The notes beneath the pieces were generated by a model that saw only the letters and a program-made list of their open reading frames with translations, was not told where the DNA came from and did not search any database. Positions 1-10,302 of a stretch of DNA of 64,000 nt are shown here, piece after piece. Origin of the DNA: Lucinisca nassula (Eukaryota > Mollusca > Bivalvia > Lucinida > Lucinidae); the NCBI GenBank assembly GCA_963580285.1, contig OY757017.1, forward strand, positions 20,335,395 to 20,399,394. The letters run 5' to 3'. Position numbers and translations under genes: made by a program. The first letter of the stretch is position 1. Each line of letters begins with the position of its first letter.

Positions 1-20
1 CTATCAAGCTTGAGTTTCTC

Positions 21-233
21 TTAACCCATGTCCTGCTGAATATTCAAATATGCCACACCCACTACCGATTATCAACCAATCAGATTACTTGATGCAAATG
101 ATTGAAACAAATTCACAATCTGAATGACAAACAATGTAGATCCTGATCAGATGGCTTCTTCAGAAGCCATCTGATCTGGAACTACATTGTTTGAAAGATT
201 AGGCATATTCTAGCTCAGCAGGGCAAGGGTTAA
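21..233. mobile_element. MITE family D (TTAA, piggyBac-like)
   Basis: The ends are TTAACCC...GGGTTAA. The interior has the family's CTGCTGAATATTCA motif and a central hairpin whose arms read roughly GATCAGATGGCTTCTTC / GAAGCCATCTGATC. There is no coding capacity. The TTAA ends followed by CCC resemble piggyBac termini, which is an inference because no transposase is present. Similar copies recur throughout the window. Confidence 0.75.
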
Positions 234-254
234 GATTGTACCATTGCTTGTACC

Positions 255-450
255 ATTAACCTGAATAAGCGTGTTTTGCCACACCCTTTTCTTAATATCA
301 ACCAACCAAATTACTTGATATAATGTATTCATTAAAAACTGCTAACTGAATCACAGTGTAGATACTAATCAGAGGGATTCTTCTGAAGTGATTTGATCTT
401 GGAGCTACACTCACTGTAAATGTCAAGGTTATCAAGGTTCAGTAGGACAA
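255..450. mobile_element. Degenerate MITE family D copy
   Basis: It has the same order of motifs as the copy just upstream (a CCACACCC block, an ATCAACCAA block, then an imperfect CAGTGTAGAT hairpin), but with many substitutions and eroded ends. Confidence 0.5.
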
Positions 451-535
451 AAGATAAAGAGCTGCATTCTAACACAGGTCATCTTTGTTAGCATTGTGAA
501 ATTGCAGTGAATTTTGTTTGCTTACTGCATATTAA

Positions 536-1075
536 AGGTGCATTATTGAGCTACTGGGTCTCAAAAATTTTTTTCTGGTTTTTATCGTCAATGCATACTC
601 CTTTGTCATGTGTACACTTTTGGAGCCAAATACAGCTTCACAACTTTGTGAAAATGTTCGTTTTCATTCGTGTTTACCCTTCGCTCTGAACATGTGTTCG
701 GAATTTCTGTTCTAAAAATAAATCTGTCACTTTACACATACATGGCGACAGTATCGTCTCTGATTGTCGTTACTTATGGCATGGTATTCAGCGTCATATT
801 TCTTCCGATTCAGGCATGGCCTAAGCAAACAAGGCCAAAAATGAACGTCGCATAACGTCATATATGGGGATTTTATTTTTGTCAAGAACTAAAAATAGAT
901 CTAACTAGTGTGCGAAACCTAGTTAGGGAATCCCTCTCAAACTCGTTTACCTGTCATCATAATTGTTTGCATTTTTGCATAAAATGCATTCATTTGTATT
1001 GTTTTAAAGAAAAATACCGGCTATATGTATTTTATTTTTGGAAGCATTTTTTTCAGATAGCTCAATAATGCACCT
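536..1075. mobile_element. MITE family K, 540 bp, TTAA target duplication
   Basis: Perfect 18-bp terminal inverted repeats (AGGTGCATTATTGAGCTA and its complement) are flanked on both sides by TTAA (532-535, 1076-1079). The short open frames inside have no recognisable product. TTAA duplication plus TIRs suggests piggyBac-superfamily mobilisation. Only one copy was seen in this window. Confidence 0.8.
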
Positions 1076-1163
1076 TTAAACCCTAGACGCAGTCAGTCAT
1101 AGTCTTGTTAGCTTAGCAATATTCAGTGAAATGTTAACCATTCTAGCAGGTATAACATTAATA

Positions 1164-1403
1164 CACCACAACCTCTTTATAACACTATTAATGGGGTCTA
1201 AAACAGAAACCGTGTTAGTTAAACAACCGTGTTATATCCAAACAAAAATTTATAGATTATATAGAAAAATGACCATGATCATTTATTATATAGAAAAATG
1301 ACCATTTTTCTATATAATCTGTACATTTTTCAGATCCATCTGTGAAACCGTGTTATATCCCAAACCGTGTTATAATGAACCGTGTTATAACGAGGTTGTG
1401 GTG
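1164..1403. mobile_element. pogo/Tc-like MITE, 240 bp, TA target
   Basis: The inverted ends read CACCACAACCTC and GAGGTTGTGGTG, each flanked by TA. GTGTTATA motifs repeat subterminally, and an internal palindrome is built on TATAGAAAAATGACCAT. End sequence and TA target fit the Tc1/mariner/pogo group. Non-coding. Confidence 0.75.
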
Positions 1404-1509
1404 TATAGTGATATTTTTGCTGAAAAGAATACAAGTGGCAATGAAAAAAGCTTCTTTTTTCTTCTTTTTGCAGCAAAAAAAAAAATTTCAGCCATACTAA
1501 ATGGTTGAA

Positions 1510-1760
1510 TTTTTGACGTTAAGTAATGACTTTGTTGGTCCAACAAACTTGATTGTGATCAAAACATTAATTGTTGATTGTTCTTGCAAGTACAATATCT
1601 AATATACTGGTATCTTTGCTAAAAAATTAACTGAAATAAATGACAGTAGCATTTGCAGTGCAAAATCTACTCACATTTTTTTTTTCAGTATTTTTTTTTA
1701 TATATTTGCCATATCAAATGACCAAATCTTTTATATTACATTAACTAATGACTTCGTAAG
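1510..1760. mobile_element. Degenerate MITE family E copy
   Basis: It retains the family E interior (a GCAAGTACAATAT block, the remnant of the hairpin loop, CATATTTGCCATAT-type sequence, and TTAACTAATGACTTCGT near the end) but lacks clean GGGCCAGTTG termini. Confidence 0.45.
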
Positions 1761-1890
1761 CTTTTAACCACTGGGCTATGGGCTCAGACTAGAAACCTGT
1801 TGACCAGAATCAGGACTAGCCTCGTCCTGAGAAAGCCTGACAGCCAGCTCAGGTACACAAACTAGTGGGAGACCAGTAATTTCAGATATA

Positions 1891-2129
1891 TTAACCGATA
1901 AAATGCCAATCACGACCATTGTCGTCTGCTTTGTCATCTGCTGGTTACTTTGAAAGTCATTTTTATTGCAAACAGTGTGGACCCAAATCAGACTGCTCCT
2001 CTAGGAGCAGTCTGATTTGGGTCCACACTGTTTGCCTGTAAGTAAAAATATTTTTTAAAACATTTGTAAAAAAAAAAATCAGCAGACGATATAAGCAGAT
2101 GTAGTTTTTTGCAGCGTCTGAAGGGTTAA
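1891..2129. mobile_element. MITE family G (TTAA)
   Basis: It begins TTAACC.ATAAAATGCC and ends AAGGGTTAA. The centre is a perfect hairpin with arms GACTGCTCCT / AGGAGCAGTC inside longer arms containing CAAACAGTGTGGACCC. Flanking CAGCAGACGA and TCGTCTGCT blocks form a second inverted pair. Confidence 0.7.
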
Positions 2130-2139
2130 TAGAATCTAT

Positions 2140-2279
2140 GATGGGGTTGAGACTGAGACAAGGAAATCTCAGGCAAGTTTTTAGTTTATTTAAATCTCAC
2201 GCAAGGCTTTGCCAAGCATGAGACTGAACTTAACTGAAAACAATCCTGAGATTTCCTTGTCGGGTTCTCGACCCCATCA
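2140..2279. repeat. 140-bp inverted repeat
   Basis: GATGGGGTTGAGA and GACAAGGAAATCTCAGG on the left are answered by CCTGAGATTTCCTTGTC and CTCGACCCCATC on the right. The loop repeats TCTCACGCAAGGCTTTGCC. It looks like a foldback MITE, and no family relationship is recognised. Confidence 0.55.
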
Positions 2280-2329
2280 TTGATTATTTTTCTCACCCAA
2301 CAACTGGTTAACAATTTGCAAAGACTGCC

Positions 2330-2613
2330 TCAATCGGAAGCTTGTCTGACTGGTGATCAGAAGGACGTGGGTTCGATACCTGCCAGGTTTGGCAACATTC
2401 TTTCGTGGAGATTGATCATGAAATATATTCTACGGTTGTTCTCTCCCTTCCTCTGATTCAAGAAGGGCAGTTGTCAGTTTCTGGTGAAAGAATGTGCACT
2501 GTACTGGTTAACCGCTTATGTATAAGCCTGCCCAGGAAAAGTGTGGATGGGTGAACTGACCGGCTCAAAAATGACTTAAATAGTGTTGACTTGGTCGTTA
2601 AACTCCAATACAA
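2330..2613 (+). mobile_element. SINE-2 (tRNA-derived), 5' eroded
   Basis: A B-box-like GGGTTCGATACC follows GACTGGTGATCAG. Then come the family body (AAGAAGGGCAGTTGTCAG, TACTGGTTAACCGCTTA, GCCTGCCCAGG) and the tail ending TTAAACTCCAATACAA. The A-box half is diverged. Confidence 0.7.
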
Positions 2614-2615
2614 TA

Positions 2616-3078
2616 CACAAGAATACAGAAAATTAATAAGCAAAACTGCACATTCACACAGCTGTAACTGAACAAAAAAGTTAAAACTTTTTAATATTCC
2701 TACCTTTGGAAGAAAATTGTTTAATCATTTTTCCAGTGAGCTGCATAAATTCATCACATTGATTTACATGTAGTGGTTACTTTGAAATAGAAACCAGTGC
2801 ATGTACATTTCATGACCTTCTTTCCTTGACACTTGACAGCAGTTTGATGACAAATTGATGTCCATTTCATTTAAAGTTGATCAAGGACATGATATTAGGG
2901 CTGTTAAAAATGTACATCGAGACGGTGCTTCCCTAATTGCATGGGTCACAAAACATGCTACAGAAGACATTTTTGAAAAAAAAAAAAAAAAAATAGTTCC
3001 ACTTCATTTTGCAAGTTTTCCTATCTTAAGCAATGATTGACAGACTGAGACAGCTACTGTAATTAACCCTAGGGTGAG
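2616..3078. other. No recognised feature
   Basis: This stretch has no recognised repeat family. A short open frame at 2855-3040 on the + strand runs into an A-rich tract and has no recognisable domain, so I do not call it a gene. Confidence 0.4.
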
Positions 3079-3264
3079 CAGGGCCTGACAAATCCATTGC
3101 CCAGCTGTCCGGGACAAGTCTGAATTTTGGCTGGGCAAGTGATTTTTTACTTCATTTGCCCAGAAAAATGTGTAGAATATATAAGGAATATTGTAATTTC
3201 AAGCTATTTTCAGTATATGTGGACTGCCGGGCAAGTGGTTGAAACTTGGATTTGTCAAGCCCTG
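3079..3264. mobile_element. hAT-like MITE
   Basis: The inverted ends are CAGGGCCTGACAAATCCA and TGGATTTGTCAAGCCCTG. The flanks AGGGTGAG and GGGGTGAG form an 8-bp near-identical duplication. CAGGG-type ends and 8-bp duplications are typical of the hAT superfamily. Non-coding. Confidence 0.7.
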
Positions 3265-3312
3265 GGGTGAGACAGCAGTGTGAGACAAAGGAATCACTCA
3301 CTGTCATATACA

Positions 3313-3670
3313 GAGGATCTTACATGAGTGGTCATGTATTATTGAATTTATTAAACGAGTTGAGGAAAAGGGAAAAAAATGTGAGGCTTTGCCGAGCATT
3401 TTATCCCTTTTCCTCAACGAGTTTAATAAATTCAATAATACATGAGCATGAATGCAAGATTCTATTTATCATATGACATTTAAAATGCATTTTATTCACG
3501 ATTGGTAACAAAAATATCATATTCTGCCATTAGTAAACGCTACGTCCTTAAGGACGTCATACATGTAACGTTACGGGACGTATCTAGCTAATTTGCATAT
3601 TTAATCCACTAGTGGATTATCGAAAATATTACATGGCGTTATTTCACTCTCAGACGCGATGTCATGTGAT
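3313..3670 (+). mobile_element. MITE family L copy 1
   Basis: It begins AGAGGATCTTACATGAG and carries a long hairpin whose arms contain ATTGAATTTATTAAACGAG, with a loop related to TTTATCCCTTTTCC. The rest includes TCCACTAGTGGATTA and GACGTCC motifs. A second copy lies in reverse orientation at about 41985-42346, which defines it as a dispersed element. Confidence 0.6.
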
Positions 3671-3846
3671 AAAAAGGAATAGTCTTGTCCCATGTGTGAG
3701 AAATTTCACAGTCCAAGGAGTGAACACGTAAGATGCTGGTCAGACTGCGTGGCTGCAGACGCTGGTTTGAACCTTTGTCGTTTGTGATTGACATATTTAC
3801 AGATTTTCTCGTGTCATTGCTCAGATTTTAAACACTGCTAAAAGAA

Positions 3847-4060
3847 TTAACCTTCACCCTGCTGCATATTTCAATATACAACACTCTTCCCCGATTTTCA
3901 GCCGACTGTTTGCAGATTTTATTTCAGTTTTTACCATGGATTCAGAAGCAGAATGAAAAACAGCTTAGATCCTGATCAGCTGGCTTCTTAAAAGGCAGCT
4001 GAACAGGATCTATACTGTTTTCGGAAAGAATATATGCAGGTTAAGCATGATGAGGGTGAC
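3847..4060. mobile_element. MITE family D copy, diverged
   Basis: It has a TTAACCTTCACCCTGCTG start and a central hairpin around GATCCTGATCAGCTGGCTTC, and its right end is degraded to GATGAGGGTGAC. Confidence 0.55.
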
Positions 4061-4522
4061 AAGAAATAGCGTTACATGTACTAACCTATTTTATGCTGAG
4101 TAGAATCTTACAGATATAGAGTAGGAGACTCCATTTTGAAGTTTAGGGGTGTAAGGATTTTTTGTTGCACCTGCTTTAAGCATGGCGCAGAGACTCAAAT
4201 CAACCTGTGCACTCATCTTCTATGACAAGACCTTTTGCTTATGTCTCTTTGCATAGATATTAGCCAATAGTAGGTACATGCCATCAGCTAAAACTCTGAT
4301 CAGACTACGCGAATGCGCAGGCTGATCTGAGTCTTCGCTGGTCGCTAGAGACTTCTTGTAGATTTATCATGTGCTGGCTCCTTTGTCTTTGAATATGGGA
4401 TATGAGCCTGAAATCTGTGCACGTACCACCTTACCTGAGGCACAAGCACGTGATATCACATACCCTTTATCATACCCCATAAGCCATATCATAACCCTTT
4501 ATCATACCTCAGACATTGTCTT
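4061..4522. other. No recognised feature
   Basis: Mostly unassigned sequence. A short inverted motif at about 4290-4345 (CTGATCAGACTACGCGAATG and a GCGCAGGCTGATCTGAG counterpart) resembles a degraded MITE hairpin. I see no coding exon. Confidence 0.35.
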
Positions 4523-4789
4523 TTAGCTCGGCTGTTTTCGAAGAAAACGACAAGGTATTGTCATAGCTCTGACGTCGTCATCGTCGTCGTGCAAAAACTT
4601 GGACATTTTGTAATATCTCTGTCATTACCGAGCATATTTACTTGAATCTCGGACTAGTTTTTCATTATGAAAAGGGGAACTCATACCAATAGGTGAGGTA
4701 ACCCTCAAAATATTTTTGGCACAGTTATGCCCCTTTTTCGACTTAGAATTTTTGCAGCTGAGCATTGGCACCCGCATGCAGTGCTCGTG
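4523..4789 (+). mobile_element. Short Helentron-like element H1
   Basis: The 5' end TTAGCTCGGC is followed by a small hairpin (TTTTCGAAGAAAA) and a GTCGTCATCGTCGTCGT tract. The 3' end is an imperfect hairpin (GAGCATTGGCA...TGCAGTGCTC) followed by GTG and T. This matches the layout of the larger elements in the window but without a tandem array. Confidence 0.55.
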
Positions 4790-4996
4790 TTTATATCATA
4801 CCCCATATCAGCCAGAGGCTCACATGTCAGCCCATGCTGATATGCGTCAAGGGCTAATGAGGTGAATAGTTAACAAAATGCCATATCATAATCTATTGAT
4901 CATAAACTTCCCAATCATTTTCCTTATAAAATATTTTGGTTATATTTTCAGAGATTTGCTAAAAACAAAGCCAAATTTTTTGTGAAAAGCAAAGTA

Positions 4997-6106
4997 CAGT
5001 ATAGCTCCAATATATCGCATTCCGATATTTCGCGATGTCCAATCTATCGCGGTCTCGCCGTGGATCCCGTTTTTTTGTGTGTTTTTTTTCCCTTAAAAAT
5101 TCATAATTAAAAAAAAAATAGAGTTTTAAGTTGTTAAAATTTATTTAAAACCAGGTTAAACCAGGCGCAAACAGCGTTTGACTTTTCCCGCCCAGGGTCT
5201 GCTATTTGGCACCAAAACATAACCATTCACAAGAGCGCAGAAAAAGTCTGTTTTTATGATGCAAACATCTACCATTAGATGTAGCAAATTGTCTGAGGAG
5301 AGATTAAATCATTTTCACATTGATTGTGGATTAAATTTTATGATTGGAGGATAAACGCCAATTAGAGACATAAGTTGACCATATTTCCTTATCGACACGC
5401 ACCGCAGGGTGGCAATTATATGACAGGGATTAACAATAGTATCATACCTGAACCGTAATAAATACACAGATGGTTTGTCTCTCAATTGACAGTGCAGCAA
5501 TTATTGCGATTTACTTTCTGGTCTTGTTTTACCGTATTTAAGGACTCAAAAAGACTGACAGTTGTAAACGATTTTTTTACACTTGCCCTAAATAGAAACA
5601 CAATAAAATGATAGTTTTGTTGTTAGACGTTAAATAATTTTTTTCCAACCGCTGCTTTTAATGATTCTGAGATCTGGCCAGCCAAGGGAAACAACTAGAA
5701 TTGCTTAAGCGCTTAGCGCTTATGGTAATTGCGCCCCTTGGCCATCACCGTTACAGACAACCAGGGGAACCCACAAATCCAAAATGGCGTCCTGTTTTGA
5801 CATTTTAGCAATCACATGTTTTCAGACGCAGATTTTCAGCTGTTCTCGAATGTATGTTAATTGGTAGACATAGTCCCCTTTGTTTGTTCTGTCACTGAGT
5901 AATTCTGAGCCTACTTTAATGGTGAAATATGGCCGATAGCATTACTGACAGCCATTAGTGTGGATTGATAAATGGTATCTCACCAAACTATCATCGCGAC
6001 TTGTATTGGCATCTCGGCAAACTACCGAGACTTATATCGCGCTCCTACCACATCGCGGTTTTCGGGCTATGGACCCCAACTACCGCGATATATTGGAGCT
6101 ATACAG
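4997..6106. mobile_element. pogo/Tigger-like non-autonomous element, 1.1 kb
   Basis: The inverted ends begin CAGTATAGCTCCAATATATC (the right end has CTGTATAGCTCC on the complement), and both are flanked by TA. Near both ends there are further TATCGCGG-type motifs. CAGT starts with TA targets are typical of the pogo group of Tc1/mariner transposons. No transposase remains; the internal open frames are short and unrecognised. Confidence 0.7.
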
Positions 6107-6209
6107 TAATAGTTGGCCTGGTTTATATTTTTCTTAATGACAAGAAATTTCTATGAAGAACCAACTATGAACAAGGTTATTTATAAATTCAAAAGGGAGA
6201 GAGAGGGGT

Positions 6210-6510
6210 GCCGGCCTCGGTAGCTCAGTGGGATGCGCATCTGACTGGTGATCAGGAGGATGCATGTTCAATAACAGTGGAGTCGGCAACATTCTGTAGT
6301 GGAGATTGATCCTTAAATTTTTTTCTACGGTCATTCTCTTCCTCCCGCTGATTCAAGAAGGGCAGTTGTCAGTTTCTTGGGAAAGAATGTGCACTGTACT
6401 GGTTAACCACATACATATAAGCTTGCCGAGCAAAAGTATGGATAGGTAAACTGTCTGCTCAAAAATGACCTAAATAGTGTTGCCTGGGCCGTAAAAATCC
6501 AATACAAACA
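6210..6510 (+). mobile_element. SINE-2 (tRNA-derived), near full length
   Basis: The head GGCCTCGGTAGCTCAGTGGG matches a tRNA A box, and GGATGCATGTTCAATA is a mutated B box. The body and the TTAAA-CCAATACAAACAAAC tail follow. Length is about 300 bp. It is a retroposed pol III-type element, not a functional tRNA gene. Confidence 0.8.
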
Positions 6511-6533
6511 AACAAAAAGAGAGAGAAACATAT

Positions 6534-6738
6534 TTAACCCATAAAATGCCAATCACTACAATTGTCGTCGGATTTCTCTGCTGCTGGTTACTATAAAAAT
6601 CATTTTCGCAAACAGCCTTGGAGCTGTCTGATTTGGGTTCACACTGTTAGCCTGTAAGCAAAAATATTTAAAAAAAAAAAAAAAACATTTGCAAACGAAA
6701 TTTTCAGATGTAGTTTTTCTCGTCATCTTAAGGGTTAA
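6534..6738. mobile_element. MITE family G copy
   Basis: TTAACCCATAAAATGCC start and AAGGGTTAA end. The central hairpin is partly deleted, and an internal A run is present. Confidence 0.7.
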
Positions 6739-6784
6739 GTGAAGATTTCCAATTTTTTATGGGTATTGCCCAAATGTGACACTC

Positions 6785-7375
6785 AGGCATTGGTGCAGGT
6801 ACAGGTCACATGTTGCAGAATATGACATCAGATCATGCTGCAGAATATGACATCAGGTCATTCACCTGTGATCATGCTACAGGTACATCATGTCATTCAC
6901 CTGTGATCATGCTGCAGGTACAGGTCACATGCTGCAGAATATGACATCATGTCAATCACCTGTCATCATGCTGCAGCATGATCACAGGTGAATGACTTGG
7001 TGTCATATTCTGCATCATGATTACAGGTGAATGACCTGATGTCATAATCTGCAGCATGATGACATCAGGTCATTCACCTGTAACCATGATGCAGAATATG
7101 ACACCAGGTCATTTACCTGTGATCATGCTGCAGAATATGACATCAAGTCATTCACCTGTGATCATGCTGCAGAATATGACATCAGGTCATTCACCAGTGA
7201 TCATGATGCAGAATATGACATCAGGTCATTCACCTGTGATCATGCTGCAGAAAATGACACCAGGTCATTCACCTGTGATCATGATGCTGAATATGACACC
7301 AGGTCATTCCCCTGTGATCATGCTGCAGGTACAGGTCACATGCTACAGAATATGACATCAGGTCATTCACCTGTG
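6785..7375. repeat. 39-bp minisatellite with an inverted block
   Basis: The unit is built on TGCTGCAGAATATGACATCA followed by GGTCATTCACCTGTGATCA. Copies at about 6790-6960 and 7056-7375 run in one direction, while about 6965-7060 holds units in the opposite orientation. Because 39 is a multiple of three, one frame stays open (13-residue periodicity). I attribute this to the repeat, not to a protein. Confidence 0.85.
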
Positions 7376-7569
7376 GTGTGATAGGACAACAGCTGCAGAA
7401 AGCTGCATCTGATCAGGGCCTACATTATGTGCTAACAGCTCAGAAATTTAAGCGTTAAATGAAACAGTCTTATTAAGTCTTCCTTCAGGACAGTTTTTCC
7501 AGCCAACACTTAGAGACAGTTTAGCAACATTTTGTGATAATTGAACAACAGTTTTTGTCAGTTCTCCAT

Positions 7570-7645
7570 ATAAACCTATGTTGTGGGTATTCATTAGAAC
7601 CGCCTCTCTGAGGCAGTTCTAATGAGTACCCACAACATAGGTTTA
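7570..7645. repeat. Near-perfect hairpin, GTGGGTACTCATTAGAAC family
   Basis: Arms of about 35 bp begin AACCTATGTTGTGGGTA and end TACCCACAACATAGGTT, with a small loop around CCTCTCTGAGG. Related hairpins occur near 10140, 26030, 32920, 40850 and 60845. Confidence 0.75.
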
Positions 7646-7711
7646 TATGAAGAAATAAGGAAAACTATCCTTCCATTATATCACAAAATACTTACCTTAT
7701 CTTTTGCTATC

Positions 7712-7980
7712 GGCCCCCGCCCATTGGTAAAGGGCTGCATGATGCTTCCAAGCCGCACACGAGTACTGGTTAACCACTTAGAGGATCTAAGCCTGCTCAG
7801 GCAAAGCGGTGCAAGTCAGACCGACCATGCTTATAAACCTAATTGGTTTCATTGGGCGACAGGGCTTGAGATGTCATATCATCTCAATGTCGGGTAAAAG
7901 TCCCACAAAATTGGAAGCAACATCTCCATAATGACCTATATAGTGTTGACGTGGACGTTAAACATCAAATCAAACAAAAA
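7712..7980 (+). mobile_element. SINE-1 copy
   Basis: It has the family landmarks in order: GCCCCCGCCCAT head (a short deletion follows), GGGCTGCATGATGCTTCC, TACTGGTTAACC, AAACCTAATTGGTTTCATTG, CACAAAATTGGAAGCAACAT, and a tail in AATCAAACAAAAAC. No tRNA-like A or B box is visible. Confidence 0.8.
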
Positions 7981-8045
7981 CAACTATCTGTTGCTATAGA
8001 GACCAGTACCCACCAGTACTGTCAGTGCTTTGATTTCTATTTCAG

Positions 8046-8195
8046 GAGATGGAATGTTTACAAGAAAATTACGAAGATCTACATGATAAATGTAAGGAGC
8101 TCATAGGGAATTTTACTGAAGATGAGGATGAGGACATCGAGTTAGACCCTGCTGTGTCTAAATACTGTGGAAAGATGCTCAGAAGATTCTGTGAA
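8046..8195 (+). CDS. GLG1: GLG1 exon a (50 codons)
   Basis: The acceptor is TATTTCAG and the donor GTAATA. The exon starts in frame with GAG-ATG-GAA; the ATG here is internal, not a start codon. The peptide begins EMECLQENYEDLHDKC, has cysteines at residues 4, 16, 41 and 49, an acidic stretch (EDEDEDIELDP), and ends LRRFCE. It corresponds to the vertebrate segment beginning ELECLQDHLDDL. The sequon N-F-T at residues 22-24 sits where vertebrate GLG1 has N-L-T, so an N-glycan is probably conserved. It covers the end of one cysteine-rich repeat and the start of the next. The preceding exon was not found in 1-8045 and should lie upstream. Confidence 0.9.
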
Positions 8196-8295
8196 GTAAT
8201 ATTTTTTTTTGTTTTTCTTTCTTCTTTTAGTTTATACTAATTTATTTTAGTTTGATTGCGATGAAATCTTCAAGCTTATTGAATCGCTCGTGAAC

Positions 8296-8492
8296 ACTCA
8301 TTCCAGGTGTTTTCACGTGCATGACAGAGAGAGGCAGTGGCTTTTACACCGCTGCTACCCATTTACACCTGGGTGGAGCAGTGTCATTACGTGTCTTGCC
8401 CAAGGACACACCCCGATACCAGGTGCCGGATTTGAACGCACAACCTCTCGATCATAAGCCGAACACGTTAACCACTGCGCTATGTGCTATCT
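8296..8492 (-). mobile_element. SINE-5 (tRNA-derived), minus strand
   Basis: On the minus strand, AGCGCAGTGGTTAACG matches an A box and GTGCGTTCAAATCCGG a B box, about 35 bp apart as in a tRNA. The body contains CTTGGGCAAGACACG. Only one copy was seen here. Confidence 0.7.
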
Positions 8493-8584
8493 TTTTTATC
8501 CCACCCTTCCCAGACGAATAGGTTTTGCAGATTTTGCAACCAGCGTGGCACGTTTGTCCCTAAGTTTGTCAGCCCATCTGTAGA

Positions 8585-8792
8585 CAGACATGAAATCTTT
8601 TCTGCTGTCATTCTCTCCCTTCCACTGATTCAAGAAGGGCAGTTGTCAGTTTCTGGCGAAAGAATGTGCAATGTACTGGTTAACCGCTTACGCATAAGCT
8701 TGCCCAGGAAAAGTGTGGATAGGTAAACTGACTGGCTTCAAAATGACCTAAAATAGTTTTGACTGGGTTGTTAAACTCCAATGCAAACAGAC
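8585..8792 (+). mobile_element. SINE-2, 5'-truncated
   Basis: It starts within the body (ATGAAATCTTTTCTGCTGTC) and continues to the tail TTAAACTCCAATGCAAACAG. The tRNA-like head is absent, as expected from incomplete reverse transcription. Confidence 0.75.
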
Positions 8793-9081
8793 AAACCAGT
8801 CTGTAGACACAGCCTTATTTTTGCCATTACTCAATGCCCTTTGAAATATATTGATGGAAGGCGTGTTATAGGCAAGATTCACAACTCTTGGTGCTATGGT
8901 AGTTAAGTTACCTTCCCTGACAATATAAACATGTTATCCCCCTTTGAGATAGGCTGATGATACTTGGTACAGTTGTACACCAGGTTGAACCAGCATGTCG
9001 TGTAAAAAATGCAAGCTCTACAATTCTGGGTGCAATGATATTTGGGTTTTCTCTACTGATAGTGTATCATTAAGATCTCCA
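8793..9081. other. Intron, no recognised feature
   Basis: No repeat family or exon is recognised. Confidence 0.4.
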
Positions 9082-9292
9082 TTAACCCTTATCTTGCTGA
9101 ATATTCATTTAAGCCACACCCATTTCTCTCTATCTACCAATCAGATTACTTGATGTTATTTATTCCTACAAATTCATAAACTGAATGCCAAACAGTGAAG
9201 ATCCTGATCAGATGGCTTCTTCAGAAGCCATCTGATCTGGATCTACACTGTTTGCAAAGGTAGGGTTGTCATAAACAGCAAGATAAGGGTAA
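9082..9292. mobile_element. MITE family D, full copy
   Basis: TTAACCCTTATCTTGCTG on the left mirrors CAGCAAGATAAGGGTAA on the right. The central hairpin arms read GATCAGATGGCTTCTTC / GAAGCCATCTGATC. Good reference copy of the family. Confidence 0.8.
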
Positions 9293-9303
9293 CTCCAATA
9301 CCT

Positions 9304-9586
9304 GGCCCCTGCCCTTTGGGGCTTGGCCTGAAGAAATAGATTGGGTTGCATGATGCTTGTATGCAGAATTGAAACCGACCGCACATGAGTACCGGTAAAC
9401 CGCTTTGAGGGTCTAAGCCTGCCCAGGCAAAGTGGTGCGAGTCAGACCGTTCATGCATATAAACCCTATTGGTTTCATTGGGTGGAAGGGCTGGAGATGT
9501 CATTTTATCTCGGTCCCACAAAATTGGAAGCAATGTCTCCAAAATGACCTATTTAGTGTTGACAGGACGTTAAACCTCAAACGAAC
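9304..9586 (+). mobile_element. SINE-1 copy with target duplication
   Basis: All family landmarks are present. ACTCCAATACCT occurs directly before the head and again after the tail, a 12-bp target-site duplication that supports LINE-driven retroposition. Confidence 0.85.
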
Positions 9587-9633
9587 GACTCCAATACCTT
9601 TTGAGATATATTGATAGGACTTGGTACAGCTGT

Positions 9634-9934
9634 TAGCCCCCGCCCATAGGGGCTTGAAGAAATATATGGGCTGCATGATGCTTCCACGCAGAGCTGAATC
9701 CGGCCCGCACACTAGTACTAGTAAACCGCTTGGAGGATCTAAGCCTGTCCAGGAACCGCGGTGCGAGGCAGACCGTCCATGACAATAAACCCTATTGGTT
9801 TCATTGGGCGACAGGGTTTGAGGATCATTTCATCTCAATGTCGGGTAAAAGTCCCACAAAATTGGAAGCAATGTCTCCAAAATGACCTTTACAGTGTTGA
9901 CGGGGATGTTAAACCTCAAATCAAACAAACAAAA
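9634..9934 (+). mobile_element. SINE-1 copy
   Basis: Full-length copy with a CAAATCAAACAAACAAA tail. GGTACAGCTG lies before and after it, consistent with a target duplication. Confidence 0.85.
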
Positions 9935-10064
9935 CTAGGTACAGCTGAGCTGTAAGAATGAGTTCCGAAAACAAGAGCAGATAACTCAGTAACAAAGAAC
10001 CAGTAGTTATCATTCTTGTACTGAAAATTAAGAAAATATGACTGTTCAAGTTTTCAAGTTTATC

Positions 10065-10265
10065 GAAAATTTTACCACCAAAAAATGAAAATTTTCCGAT
10101 TAAAAAATTCTGATGTTTTTCAGACTTTTGCTCAAAACATAGATTGCAGGAACTCATTGGAACTGCCTCGCCGAGGAGGTTCTAATAAGTACCCACAATC
10201 TATGTTTCTGAACAGAAATAAGAAGAAAAATGTATACCCCTGTTAACCCCAGTTTTGTAGAACCT
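10065..10265. repeat. Hairpin-bearing element (GTGGGTACTC family)
   Basis: The arms begin AACATAGATTGC and end CACAATCTATGTT around a GCCTCGCCGAGG centre. The right flank contains CCCCTGTTAACCCCAGTTTT, which recurs beside the hairpins near 32850, 40930 and 60770, so the hairpin is the core of a larger dispersed element. Confidence 0.6.
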
Positions 10266-10302
10266 GAACTTTAATTTAGTACCAGAGACCCCAAAACGGG
10301 TA

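Noticed and set aside
2855..3040. Possible exon encoding a 40-residue peptide (IRAVKNVHRDGASLIAW region)
   Set aside because: No recognised family, no convincing donor, and it runs into an A homopolymer. It does not match the GLG1 segment expected upstream of exon a.
6210..6290. Possible tRNA gene (A-box and B-box-like motifs)
   Set aside because: The head belongs to the dispersed SINE-2 family with a retroposon tail. The cloverleaf is not completed and the B box is mutated. The same applies to 8296-8492, 28120-28352 and 61880-62106.
7056..7355. 99-codon open frame with 13-residue repeats
   Set aside because: It is explained by the 39-bp minisatellite. No independent evidence for a protein.
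6785..7375. CRISPR-like array
   Set aside because: The repeats are directly adjacent with no unique spacers, and the genome is clearly eukaryotic.
8049..8240. A 63-codon protein starting at the internal ATG of exon a
   Set aside because: The region after 8195 is a donor followed by a T-rich intron. The real coding unit is the spliced GLG1 exon.
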